Positions 1 through 13,400 of a DNA stretch of 64,000 nucleotides are shown piece by piece. Where the stretch lies: contig JAGFBZ010001291.1 in NCBI GenBank assembly GCA_018398805.1, positions 1-64,000 on the forward strand, written 5' to 3'. Numbering within the stretch: the stretch's first letter is position 1; each line of letters opens with the position of its first letter. The notes under the pieces are model-generated. The model ran no database searches. It saw nothing but the letters and a program-made list of their open reading frames with translations, and was not told where the DNA came from. The position numbers were made by a program, and so were the translations under genes. The stretch comes from Hirundichthys speculiger. Taxonomy: Eukaryota > Chordata > Actinopteri > Beloniformes > Exocoetidae.

Positions 1-577
1 CAGTGCAGCTCCATCTAGTGGCTCAGATGTGTAATGACAACAGAAGTCTATTTCCTGACTATAAAGATTTTTGGATTTCTTTTATGACCGTTAACTGACG
101 CCCTTTAACGATTAATAACAAATAGTCTTAATAAAATTTGTAATAATTAGTGAGTTAAAATTAAAATGAAATTACATGGCTGAATAAAATAAATACAAAT
201 AAAAATTTTTAAAAAAAATAAAATAAGACAGCTTTTTATTATAACACAGTATAATACAAATTAATGTAAGAAAAATTTGGAAAATAATTTTTAATAAAAT
301 TATTTTTAAAATGACAAATTAAATGATAATAGAAATTAAAAATGTAAACAATTGATTACCTCTTTAAAAATTTATTTGTGTTTTTCCATTTTACAACTGA
401 TTAAAAAAACAGTAGGACATTTAAATTGACAGGCTTCATCTGGTTTAAATGAGTTAATTAAACAGTTAATTTCTCACAGAAACAGATGCTGATTAAATGT
501 TCATGAGTCATTTATCCACTGACGAGCTCCACTAATGAGACCTTTAATCACCGCTGAACCCCTGTAATTTAATCACA
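1..577. other. AT-rich non-coding DNA
   Basis: A low-complexity A/T-rich stretch with many A and T runs. No splice-bounded coding segment or recognisable repeat family was seen. It lies upstream of the first KMT5A exon found here, so it could be intron of that gene or flanking DNA. Confidence 0.5.
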
Positions 578-2612
578 GAGGTCCTGAAGAGGCCCTCAGT
601 CCTGAAGAGGCCCTCAGTCCTCCGGAGGCCCTCAGTCCTGAAGAGGCCCTTAGTCCTCCGGAGGCCCTCAGTCCTGAAGAGGCCCTCAGTCCTCCGGAGG
701 TCCTCAGTCCTGAAGAGGCCCTCAGTCCTGAAGAGGCCCTCAGTCCTGAAGAGGCCCTCAGTCCTGAAGAGGTCCTCAGTCCTGAAGAGGTCCTCAGTCC
801 TGAAGAGGTCCTCAGTCCTCCGGAGGCCCTCAGTCCTCCGGAGGTCCTCAGTCCTGAAGAGACCCTCAGTCCTCCGGAGGTCCTCAGTCCTCCGGAGGCC
901 CTCAGTCCTGAAGAGGCCCTCAGTCCTGAAGAGGTCCTCAGTCCTCCGGAGGTCCTCAGTCCTGAAGAGGTCCTCAGTCCTGAAGAGGTCCTCAGTCCTC
1001 CGGAGGCCCTCAGTCCTCCGGAGGTCCTCAGTCCTGAAGAGGCCCTCAGTCCTGAAGAGGCCCTCAGTCCTGAAGAGGGTCCTCAGTCCTGAAGAGGTCC
1101 TCAGTCCTGAAAGAGGTCCTCAGTCCTCCGGAGGCCCTCAGTCCTCCGAGGTCCTCAGTCCTGAAGAGACCCTCAGTCCTCCGAGGTAGTCCTCAGGCCC
1201 TCAGTCCTGGAGGCCCAGTCCTGAAGAGGTCCTCCCTCAGGTCCTCAGTCCTCCTGAAGAGGTCCTCAGTCCTCCGGAGGCCCTCAGTCCTCCGGAGGTC
1301 CTCAGTCCTGAAGAGGCCCTCAGTCCTGAAGAGGTCCTCAGTCCTGAAGAGGTCCTCAGTCCTCCGGAGGTCCTCAGTCCTGAAGAGGCCCTCAGTCCTG
1401 AAGATGCCCTCAGTCCTGAAGAGGTCCTCAGTCCTCCGGAGGCCCTCAGTCCTCCGGAGGTCCTCAGTCCTGAAGAGACCCTCAGTCCTCCGGAGGTCCT
1501 CAGTCCTCCGGAGGTCCTCAGTCCCGCGGGTCCCGTGGAGACCCTTAGTCCCACGGAAGCCCTCAGTCCCGCAGAGACCCTCAGTCCCGCGGGTCCCGTG
1601 GAGGCCCTTAGTCCCGCAGAGACCCTCAGTCCCGCGGGTCCCGTGGAGGCCCTCAGTCCCACGGAGGCCCCCAGTCCCGTGGAGGCCCTTAATCCCGTGG
1701 AGGCCCTCAGTCCTGCGGGTCCCGCAGAGACCCTCAGTCCCACGGAAGCCCTCAGTCCCGCGGAGGCCCTCAGTCCCGCGGGTCCTGCAGAGACCCTCAG
1801 TCCCGCGGAGTCCCCCAGTCCCGTGGAGGCCCTTAGTCCCGTGGAGGCCCTTAGTCCCGTGGAGGCCCCCAGTCCCGTGGAGGCCCTTAGTCCCGTGGAG
1901 GCCCCCAGTCCCGCAGAGACCCTCAGTCCCGCGGGTCCCGCAGAGACCCTCAGTCCCGCGGAGGCCCTCAGTCCCGTGGAGGCCCCCAGTCCCGTGGAGG
2001 CCCCCAGTCCCGTGGAGGCCCTTAGTCCCGTGGAGGCCCTTAGTCCCGCGGAGGCCCTCAGTCCCGCGGGTCCTGCATAGACCCTCAGTCCCGCGGAGGC
2101 CCTCAGTCCCGCGGGTCCTGCATAGACCCTCAGTCCCGCGGAGGCCCTCAGTCCCGCGGGTCCTGCATAGACCCTCAGTCCCGCGGAGGCCCTCAGTCCC
2201 GCGGAGTCCCCCAGTCCCGTGGAGGCCCTCAGTTCCGCAGAGGCCCCCAGTTCCACGGGTCCCGCAGAGACCCTCAGTCTCGTGGAGGCCTCCAGTCCCG
2301 CGGAGTCCCCCAGTCCCGTGGAGGCCCTCAGTTCCGCAGAGGCCCTCAGTCCCGCGGAGGCACTCAGTTCCGCAGAGGCCCCCAGTTCCACGGGTCCCGC
2401 AGAGACCCTCAGTCTCGCGGAGGCCTCCAGTCCCGCGGAGGCCCTCAGTTCCGCAGAGGCCCCCAGTTCCGCGGAGGCCCCCAGTCCCGCGGAGGCCCCC
2501 AGTCCCGCGGAGACCCTCAGTCCCACGGATCCCGCGGAGACCCCCAGTCCCGCCGAGACCCCCAGTCCCGTGGAGGTCCTCATTCCTGCGGAGACCCTCA
2601 GTCCTCCAGGTC
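578..2612. repeat. 18-bp minisatellite
   Basis: A tandem array of an 18-bp unit, CCCTCAGTCCTGAAGAGG. It falls into a left sub-array that alternates GAAGAGG with CCGGAGG variants (about 578-1525) and a right sub-array dominated by CCCGCGGAGG and CCCGTGGAGG variants (about 1525-2612). Because 18 is a multiple of three, several frames stay open for hundreds of codons on both strands. These are a by-product of the repeat, not evidence of a gene. Confidence 0.93.
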
Positions 2613-2639
2613 CAGTCTCTGCCTGCAGGTCTGAGTCCA

Positions 2640-4235
2640 GCTTCCTCGTCAGGTGGATGTTAGCGTTTCCGCTCTCCGCTGACTTCGGTGCTTCCTCGTC
2701 AGGAGGATGTTAGCGTTTCCGCTCTCCGCTGACTTCGGTGCTTCCGCGTCAGGTGGATGTTAGCGTTTCCGCTCTCCGCTGAGTTCGGTGCTTCCTCGTC
2801 AGGAGGATGTTAGCGTTTCCGCTCTCCGCTGAGTTCGGTGCTTCCTCGTCAGGTGGATGTTAGCGTTTCCGCTCTCCGCTGACTTCGGTGCTTCCTCGTC
2901 AGGAGGATGTTAGCGTTTCCGCTCTCCGCTGAGTTCGTGCTTCCTCTGTCAGGATGTTAGCGTTTCCGCTCTCCGCTGAGTTCGGTGCTTCCTCGTCAGG
3001 GAGGATTTAGCGTTTCCGCTCTTTCCGCTGACTTCGGTGCTTCCTCCTCAGGAGGATGTTAGCGTTTCCGCTCTCCGCTGACTTCGGTGCTGACTTCGGT
3101 GCTTCCTCCTCAGGAGGATGTTAGCATTTCCGCTCTCCGCTGACTTCGGCGCTGACTTCGGTGCTTCCTCCTCAGGAGGATGTTAGCATTTCCGCTCTCC
3201 GCTGACTTCGGTGCTTCCTCGTCAGGGATGTTTAGCGTTTTCCGCTCTCCGCTGAGTTCGGTGCTTTCCTCGTCGTCAGGTGGTTAGCGTTCGTCTCTGC
3301 TCTCCGCTGATTCGGTGCTTCGTCAGGAGGATGTTAGCGTTTCCGCTCTCGCTGAGTTTCGGTGCTTCCTCGTCAGGAGGATGTTAGCGTTTCCGCTCTC
3401 CGCTGAGTTCGGTGCTTCCTCGTCAGGAGGATGTTAGCGTTTCCGCTCTCCGCTGAGTTCGGTGCTTCCTCGTCAGGAGGATGTTAGCGTTTCCGCTCTC
3501 CGCTGAGTTCGGTGCTTCCTCGTCAGGAGGAGGATGTTAGCGTTTCCGCTCTCCGCTGAGTTCGGTGCTTCCTCGTCAGGAGGATGTTAGCGTTTCCGCT
3601 CTCCGCTGACTTCGGTGCTTCCTCGTCAGGAGGATGTTAGCGTTTCCGCTCTTTGCTGAGTTCGATGCTTCCTCGTCAGGAGGATGTTAGCATTTCAGCT
3701 CTCCGCTGAGTTGGATGCTTCCTCGTCAGGAGAATATTAGCATTTCCGCTCTTCGCTGAGTTCGGTGCTTCCTCGTGAGGAGGATGTTAGCTTTTCCGCT
3801 CTCCGCTGAGTTGGATGCTTCCTCGTCAGGAGGATGTTAGCGTTTCAGCTCTCCGCTGAGTTCGGTGCTTCCTCGTCAGGAGGATGTTAGCGTTTCCGCT
3901 CTCCGCTGAGTTCGATGCTTCCTCGTCAGGAGGATGTTAGCGTTTCCGCTCTTCGCTGAGTTCGATGCTTCCTCGTCAGGAGGATGTTAGCGTTTCCGCT
4001 CTTCGCTGAGTTCGATGCTTCCTCGTCAGGAGGATGTTAGCGTTTCCGCTCTCCGCTGAGTTCGATGCTTCCTCGTCAGGAGGATGTTAGCGTTTCCGCT
4101 CTCCGCTGAGTTCGATGCTTCCTCGTCAGGAGGATGTTAGCGTTTCCGCTCTCCGCTGAGTTCGATGCTTCCTCGTCAGGAGGATGTTAGCGTTTCCGCT
4201 CTCCGCTGAGTTCGGTGCTTCCTCGTCAGGAGGAG
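2640..4235. repeat. 50-bp minisatellite
   Basis: About 31 tandem copies of a 50-bp unit that reads GAGGATGTTAGCGTTTCCGC followed by CTCCGCTGAGTTCGGTGCTT and a CCTCGTCAG end. Copies differ by substitutions (GAG/GAC, TTCGG/TTCGA/TTGGA) and small indels, with the most irregular copies at 2930-3360. It starts directly after the 18-bp array and ends about 120 bp before the first KMT5A exon seen. Confidence 0.93.
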
Positions 4236-4354
4236 GATGGACGCTAACTTGACGCTGTAGAGTACAGTTATGTGATCGTGGCGTCGGAAGGATGAATAAC
4301 GTGGCAGCTGCTGGCGCCGTGGTAACGCTGGCGTTTTGTTTTTTGTCACCACAG

Positions 4355-4442
4355 GGAAGAAAGCAAAAACTCTCAAAACCGAAAAGTTACCGACTTCTAT
4401 CCGATAAGACGAAGCTCCAGGAAGAGCAAGACGGAGCTCAAG
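4355..4442 (+). CDS. kmt5a: KMT5A exon with PCNA-interacting (PIP) degron
   Basis: Acceptor CACCACAG and donor AAG|GTAAGA bound 88 bp. One base completes an upstream codon, then 29 codons follow. The third frame reads [20 protein letters not shown], the PIP box plus the basic residues that make a CRL4-Cdt2 degron. The longest open frame across this exon is a different, meaningless one. Confidence 0.93.
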
Positions 4443-7400
4443 GTAAGATTTTCTTCTTCTCAGCAGACGGATGAATGTTTATATCTCAGGAAACGGTGGG
4501 GTCTTGCTGAATCGCTGGTACTTTAGACCTGTGAACGCCATAAACAATTAAACTGAGACCGCTCAGTTGTGACGGATCGTCTTAGGTCCAGTATTGTCCG
4601 TGAAATCTGTTCATGTGTGTGTTTAAACGTTTCCAAACACTCGCTCTGACCTGCTGCGTAGCTGTGGCGGCGGATCCAGCTCAAGAGACTGACTCAGACA
4701 AAGCAGAAAAGTTAAGCGAAGAACAGGAAGTAGGAAATAAACAGAGACGCCTGAAACCTCGTCAGAGGGGCGTCACGTACACAGATGTGGCGTTGGTCCA
4801 ACTGCGGTTGCTCAACTGCAACCGCTGAGAGCCTGACTAGCATCGCAGCTTATTTGCCTGATTTCCTCAACCACGCCGGACCAGATCCAGGTCCGTCTGA
4901 ACATTTTTAGCTCCTGGAGCTGTTGAAGTTCTGGATCCTGTTGGTTTTTGTGGAAAAAAAAAAGGCAGTTTAATTTTAATTTTATGGGCTAATGGAAGAG
5001 ACTGTTGCAGCCCTGCGTTTATATGTCTTACTGTATTTGACTTAACTTGTTTTAGATGCTCTTTTTAACCTGTTTCAAGTGCAGTAACTCTTAAAAAAAA
5101 AAAAAAAAAATGTTAATAAAATCACTAGGATGAAAAATACTATGCGTCCTCTTTAACCAGTGTGAATGGGCTAATTTTCTGATGAACCATTAATTAAATT
5201 CCTGCTGGGTGGAGATGAGGATGGGGGCGGGGTTAAGAGCAACAAAACAATCTCTGGATGTTTATACAGTTGTATAGAAGTGTTTTTTTATCATCCCTTA
5301 TTGGTTGTTTCCTTTACTGAGAGGGGACAACAAATCAAATCGTCTTCCTTGATTGAGTCTGTGAATGTCAGCGTGTTTTAGATTTTAATCAGTATCTTTG
5401 ATTTAATGTCTTGTCTCGCTCCACCATTGTTTCCAGTGTGAACAAAAGAAGCTGATTGACGACCTCATCACAAACGGGATAGAAGAAGGCATGGAGGTAT
5501 TCTGACTTTCCCTTCGGTTTCGAGACACCCGGGGGGTAGTGCTGGGCAATATGACGATACATATCATGGGGACGATATAAAAGTGTGTATCGTGCCATTT
5601 TCTTCTATAGTTTCTAACCTAATTTTATCAATTATTACAGCAAATATGTAATTAAATAACCTGCAACGATAAATTTGATAGAAACATATCTACTTCTACA
5701 AAGTAGCCTTTTATGTTTGCACTTTTATTCATGGTTAATGCCTTAAACAGAGTTCTCTTCAACCCTGATGTTTACTTTAGACACTTTATATTGGTTTGCA
5801 AACTTTGCACTACAAGGTTACAGATTTCAGAAAGTTGAAAAATAATTTGTGTTTATTTTTTATAGCTGAACTTCAGTGCAAAAATGTGTTTTTCCTCTCA
5901 GAAACTGTTGTGCACTTTAAAAAAAAATGTGAAAGCTACTGTACCTCTGTACCTACCTGTTTTTGCTGCACTAAAATGTATGTTTGTGACAGTTCAGCTA
6001 AATGTCCTTTCAAAATAAAGTTGAAAAGTAAGCAATGACATTTTTGTCAAACTTTTCAGAGAATAACTGAAAACATACTTTATTATGGTATATCGTGATA
6101 TATATCGTTATCGTGATATAAAATAGTCCATATCGTGATATATGATTTTTTCCATATCGCCCAGCACTACTGGGGGGGGCAGCACACATTTAAGACAAAT
6201 AAAATCCACATTATGTGTAGAAGTATTTAAAAAAAAAAAAAAGATGTTTAAATTGAGGCCGTTTCCCGCCTCGTCTTTGCAGGTGCAGCACATAGAAGGA
6301 AAGGGAAGGGCGGTTTTCGCCACTCGGTGTTTCCAGAAAGGCGACTACGTGGTGGAGTATAACGGAGACCTGCTGCAGATCACCGACGCCAAGAAGAGGG
6401 AGGCCGAATACGCCCAAAACCCTGCCACCGGCTGCTACATGTACTACTTCCAGTACCTCTGCAAAACATACTGGTACGACCAATATTTCAATTCAATTCA
6501 GTTTTATTTGTACAGCGTCTATTACATTGTCATTAACTACATCATTAACTAAAATTATAATAGTAGTCAAAGAAAAATGGCAGGTAAAAAATTACTTCGG
6601 TAGCAAGAGAAAAAAACCTTTGTCAAACAGTGTCAAGGAAAAACTCAATTTTGAGGAAGAAACCTTGATCAGGACCTGGATTATTAGGGGAAGACCAGCT
6701 GGGTAAAGAAAGGAAAGAGGAGGGAGAAAGGACAGAGAGAGGAGAGCACATCGATTTGGCAATACTACATAGGTCAAAACATATAAATAATAAATATCCA
6801 TTAACTTTAAAACTAATAATTCCATGTTCTTCTATTCTGACTGGTTCATTGTTAGTCCATGAACTACAGAGATGAATATATAAACAGATAGAGGCAGCAA
6901 CACTGAGGTGATCAGAGAATCAGACTGCAGGTCACCATGTTAATGGATATCAGAGACACCTGTATAGACAGGTGGAGGTCAACGCTGGGATGACGTCTAT
7001 ATAGACGGGTGGAGGTCAACGCTGGGATGACGTCTATATAGACGGGTGGAGGTCAACGCTGGGATGATGTCTATATAGACAGGTGGAGGTCAACGCTGGG
7101 ATGACGTCTATATAGACAGGTGGAGGTCAACGCTGGGATGACGTCTATATAGACGGGTGGAGGTCAACGCTGGGATGACGTCTATTATAGACGGTGGAGG
7201 TCAACGCTGGGATGACGTCTATATAGACGGGTGGAGGTCAACGCTGGGATGACGTCTATATAGACGGGTGGAGGTCAACGCTGGGATGACGTCTATATAG
7301 ACGGGTGGAGGTCAACGCTGGGATGACTGGGATGACGTCTATATAGACGGGTGGAGGTCAACGCTGGGATGACGTCTATATAGACGGGTGAGGTCAACGC

Positions 7401-10400
7401 TGGGGATGACGTCTATATAGACGGGTGGAGGTCAACGCTGGGATGACGTCTATATAGACGGGTGGAGGTCAACGCTGGGATGACGTCTATATAGACAGGT
7501 GGAGGTCAACGCTGGGATGACGTCTATATAGACGGGTGGAGGTCAACGCTGGGATGACGTCTATATAGACGGGTGGAGGTCAACGCTGGGATGACGTCTA
7601 TATAGACAGGTGGAGGTCAACGCTGGGATGACGTCTATATATAGACAGGTGGAGGTCACGCTGGGATGATGACGTCTATATAGACGGGTGGAGGTCAACG
7701 CTGGGATGACGTCTATATAGACAGGTGGAGGTCAACGCTGGGATGACGTCTATATAGACGGGTGGAGGTCAACGCTGGGATGACGTCTATATAGACGGGT
7801 GGAGGTCAACGCTGGATGACGTCTATATAGACAGGTGGAGGTCAACGCTGGGATGACGTCTATATAGACGGTGGAGGTCAACGCTGGGATGACGTCTATA
7901 TAGACAGGTGGAGGTCAACGCTGGGATGACGTCTATATAGACAGGTGGAGGTCAACGCTGGGATGACGTCTCTATATAGACAGGTGGAGGTCAACGCTGG
8001 GATGACGTCTATATAGACAGGTGGAGGTCAACGCTGGGATGACGTCTATATAGACAGGTGGAGGTCAACGCTGGGATGACGTCTATATAGACAGGTGGAG
8101 GTCAACGCTGGGATGACGTCTATATAGACAGGTGGAGGTCAACGCTGGGATGACGTCTATATAGACAGGTGGAGGTCAACGCTGGGATGACGTCTATATA
8201 GACGGTGGAGGTCAACGCTGGGATGACGTCTATATATAGACGGGGTGGAGGTCAACGCTGGGATGACGTCTATATAGACAGGTGGAGGTCAACGCTGGGA
8301 TGACGTCTATATAGACAGGGTGGAGGTCAACGCTGGGATGACGTCTATATAGACGGGTGGAGGTCAACGCTGGGATGACGTCTATATAGACAGGTGGAGG
8401 TCAACGCTGGGATGACGTCTATATAGACGGGTGGAGGTCAACGCTGGGATGACGTCTATATAGACGGGTGGAGGTCAACGCTGGGATGACGTCTATATAG
8501 ACGGGTGGAGGTCAACGCTGGGATGACGTCTATATAGACGGGTGGAGGTCAACGCTGGGATGACGTCTATATAGACGGGTGGAGGTCAACGCTGGGATGA
8601 CGTCTATATAGACGGGTGGAGGTCAACGCTGGGATGACGTCTATATAGACAGGTGGAGGTCAACGCTGGGATGACGTCTATATAGACGGTGGAGGTCAAC
8701 GCTGGGATGACGTCTATATAGACAGGTGGAGGTCAACGCTGGGATGACGTCTATATAGACAGGTGGAGGTCAACGCTGGGATGACGTCTATATAGACAGG
8801 TGGAGGTCAACGCTGGGATGACGTCTATATAGACAGGTGGAGGTCAACGCTGGGATGACGTCTATATAGACGGGTGGAGGTCAACGCTGGGATGACGTCT
8901 ATATAGACGGGTGGAGGTCAACGCTGGGATGACGTCTATATAGACGGGTGGAGGTCAACGCTGGGATGACGTCTATATAGACGGGTGGAGGTCAACGCTG
9001 GGATGACGTCTATATAGACGGTGGGAGGTCAACGCTGGGATGACGTCTATATAGACGGGTGGAGGTCAACGCTGGGATGACGTCTATATAGACGGGTGGA
9101 GGTCAACGCTGGGATGACGTTTATATAGACAGGTGGAGGTCAACGCTGGGATGACGTCTATATAGACGGGTGGTGGAGGTCAACGCTGGGATGACGTCTA
9201 TATAGACAGGTGGAGGTCAACGCTGGGATGACGTCTATATAGACAGGTGGAGGTCAACGCTGGGATGACGTCTATATAGACGGGTGGAGGTCAACGCTGG
9301 GTGACGTCTATATAGACGGTTGGAGGTCAACGCTGGGATGACGTCTATATAGACAGGTGGAGGTCAACGCTGGGATGACGTCTATATAGACGGGTGGAGG
9401 TCAACGCTGGGATGACGTCTATATAGACAGGTGGAGGTCAACGCTGGGATGACGTCTATATAGACAGGTGGAGGTCAACGCTGGGATGACGTCTATATAG
9501 ACGGGTGGAGGTCAACGCTGGGATGACGTCTATATAGACGGGTGGAGGTCAACGCTGGGATGACCTCTATATAGACAGGGTGGAGGTCAACGCTAGGATG
9601 ACCCCTATATAGACAAGTGGAGGTCAACGCTGGGATGACGTCTATATAGACGGTGGGAGGTCAACGCTGGGATGACGTCTATATAGACGGGTGGAGGTCA
9701 ACGCTGGGATGACGTCTATATAGACGGGTGGAGGTCAACGCTGGGATGACGTCTATATAGACGGGGGGAGGTCAACGCTGGGATGACGTCTATATAGACG
9801 GGTGGAGGTCAACGCAGGGATGACGTCTATATAGACAGGTGGAGGTCAACGCTGGGATGACGTCTATATAGACGGGTGGAGGTCAACGCTGGGGGATGAC
9901 GTCTATATAGACGGGTGGAGGTCAACGCTGGGATGACGTCTATATAGACGGGGTGGAGGTCAACGCTGGGATGACGTATAGACGGGGAGGTCAACGCTGG
10001 GATGACGTATATAGACAGGGGAGGTCAACGCTGGGATGACGTCTATATAGACGGGTGGGAGGTCAACGCTGGGATGACGTCTATATAGACAGGTGGAGGT
10101 CAACGCTGGGATGACGTCTATATAGACGGGTGGAGGTCAACGCTGGGATGACGTCTATATAGACGGTGGAGGTCAACGCTGGGATGACGTCTATATAGAC
10201 GGGTGGAGGTCAACGCTGGGATGACGTCTATATAGACGGGTGGAGGTCAACGGTCAACGCTGGGATGACGTCTATATAGACGGGTGGAGGTCAACGCTGG
10301 GATGACACGTCTATATAGACGGTGGAGGTCAACGCTGGGATGACGTCTATATAGACGGGTGGAGGTCAACGCTGGGATGACGTCTATATAGACGGGTGGA

Positions 10401-13400
10401 GGTCAACGCTGGGATGACGTCTATAGACAGGTGGAGGTCAACGCTGGGATGACGTCTATATAGACAGGTGGAGGTCAACGCTGGGATGACGTCTATATAG
10501 ACAGGTGGAGGTCAACGCTGGGATGACGTCTATATAGACAGGGGAGGTCAACGCTGGGATGACGTCTATATAGACAGGTGGAGGTCAACGCTGGGATGAC
10601 GTCTATATAGACAGGTGGAGGTCAACGCTGGGATGACGTCTATATAGACAGGTGGAGGTCAACGCTGGGATGACGTCTATATAGACAGGTGGAGGTCAAC
10701 GCTGGGATGACGTCTATATAGACAGGTGGAGGTCAACGCTGGGATGACGTCTATATAGACAGGTGGGGGGAGGTCAACGCTGGGATGACGTCTATATAGA
10801 CAGGTGGAGGTCAACGCTGGGATGACGTCTATATAGACAGGGGGGAGGTCAACGCTGGGATGACGTCTATATAGACAGGGGGGAGGTCAACGCGGGGATG
10901 GGATGACGTCTATATAGACGGGTGGAGGTCAACGCTGGGATGACGTCTATATAGACAGGTGGAGGTCAACGCTGGGATGACGTCTATATAGACAGGTGGA
11001 GGTCAACGCTGGGATGACGTCTATATAGACGGTGGAGGTCAACGCTGGGAGGATGACGTCTATATAGACGGGTGGAGGTCAACGCTGGGATGACGTCTAT
11101 ATAGACGGGTGGAGGTCAACGCTGGGATGACGTCTATATAGACAGGTGGAGGTCAACGCTGGGTGGGATGACGTCTATATAGACGGGTGGAGGTCAACGC
11201 TGGGATGACGTCTATATAGACAGGTGGAGGTCAACGCTGGGATGACGTCTATATAGACAGGTGTGAGAGGTCAACGCTGGGATGACGTCTATATAGACAG
11301 GTGGAGGTCTACGCTGGGATGACGTCTATATAGACAGGTGGAGGTCAACGCTGGGATGACGTCTATATAGACGGTGGAGGTCAACGCTGGGATGACGTCT
11401 ATATAGACGGGTGGAGGTCAACGCTGGGATGACGTCTATATAGACGGTGGAGGTCAACGCTGGGATGACGTCTATATAGACAGGTGGAGGTCAACGCTGG
11501 GATGACGTCTATATAGACAGGTGGAGGTCAACGCTGGGATGACGTCTATATAGACAGGTGGAGGTAAACGCTGGGATGACATCTATATAGACAGGTGGAG
11601 GTCAACGCTGGGATGATGTTTATATAGACGGGTGGAGGTCAACGCTGGGATGATGGTCTATATAGACGGTTGGAGGTCAACGCTGGGATGACGTTTATAT
11701 AGACGGTTGAAGGTCAACACTGGGATGACGTCTATATAGACAGGTGGAGGTCAACGCTGGGATGACGTCTATATAGACGGGTGGAGGTCAACGCTGGGAT
11801 GACGTCTATATAGACGGGTGGAGGTCAACGCTGGGATGACGTCTATATAGACGGGTGGAGGTCAACGCTGGGGATGACGTCTATATAGACGGGTGGAGGT
11901 CAACGCTGGGATGACGTCTATATAGACGGGTGGAGGTCAACGCTGGGATGACGTCTATATAGACGGGTGGGAGGTCAACGCTGGGATGACGTCTATAGAC
12001 AGGTGGAGGTCAACGCTGGGATGACGTCTATATAGACAGGTGGAGGTCAACGCTGGGATGACATCTATATAGACAGGTGGAGGTCAACGCTGGGATGACG
12101 TCTACATAGACGGGTGGAGGTCAACGCTGGGATGACGTCTATATAGACAGGTGGAGGTCAACGCTGGGATGACGTCTATATAGACAGGTGGAGGTCAACG
12201 CTGGGATGACGTCTATATAGACAGGTGGAGGTCAACGCTGGGATGACGTCTATATAGACAGGTGGAGGTCAACGCTGGGGATGACGTCTATATAGACAGG
12301 TGGAGGTCAACGCTGGGATGACGTCTATATAGACAGGTGGAGGTCAACGCTGGGATGACGTCTATATAGACAGGTGGAGGTCAACGCTGGGATGACGTCT
12401 ATATAGACAGGTGGAGGTCAACGCTGGGATGACGTCTATATAGACAGGTGGAGGTCAACGCTGGGATGACGTCTATATAGACGGGTGGAGGTCAACGCTG
12501 GGATGACGTCTATATAGACAGGTGGAGGGTCAACGCTGGGATGACGTCTATATAGACAGGTGGAGGTCAACGCTGGGATGACGTCTATATAGACGGTGGA
12601 GGTCAACGCTGGATGACGTGGAGGTCAACGCGGGATGACGTCTATATAGACGGGTGGAGGTCAACGGGGAGGATGACGTCTATATAGACGGGTGGAGGTC
12701 AACGCTGGGATGACGTCTATATAGACGGGTGGAGGTCAACGCTGGGATGACGTCTATATAGACGGGTGGAGGTCAACGCTGGGGTGACGTCTATATGAGA
12801 GAACAGTCAGGAAACGCTACCTAACTTCTGAAGTGGCTGCAAATTTTATTGAGATTTTACAGAGCACTCCTGCTGTAGTTTTACCTGCACCTTGTGATTT
12901 TATCGTTGACAATTTTAACAGTAAACTAAAGTCAACTCTGGACTCAGTAGCTCCACCTGTAACTAAAACAATTAAAAGAAAACCTACACCTCCGTGGAGA
13001 AAAACAGATGAAGTTAACATACTGAAAAGAAAATGCAGGAGTGCAGAGAGAAGATGGAGAAAAAGTAAACTAACAGTGCATCATGAGATTTTACGCCAAC
13101 AACTCAAAACCTACAATAACGCAGTTAAAAAGGCACGAATCTCTCATTTCTCACAACTCATCACCAACCATAAAAACAACCCCCGGTTCCTCTTCTCCAC
13201 CTTTAATATTTTAACAGGCACTAATTTTAATAAAGTTTTTAAGACACCAACGGATGATCTTTGTGAAAACTTTGCAGACCACTTCAGAACTAAAATCAAG
13301 GACATCAGATCGAGTATGTTATCCCAGAAAGTTTTGCCTGTTAACGCACCTGGACTGTTGTCCTTGCCTGAGGAGACGCTGGAGAGTTTTGCCCTGGTTG

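Noticed and set aside
1237..2713. Long open frames (up to 448 codons) on both strands, Pro/Ser/Ala-rich
   Set aside because: All follow from the 18-bp repeat, whose length is a multiple of three. No splice, promoter or homology evidence.
4613..4828. Possible extra KMT5A exon with acidic/basic residues
   Set aside because: The flanking exons already join in phase and match the family; no acceptor/donor pair fits this segment.
5796..6038. Open frame starting MQTLHYKV, also at 33695-33916
   Set aside because: It is part of a non-autonomous hAT-like element present twice; no domain and not maintained at full length in both copies.
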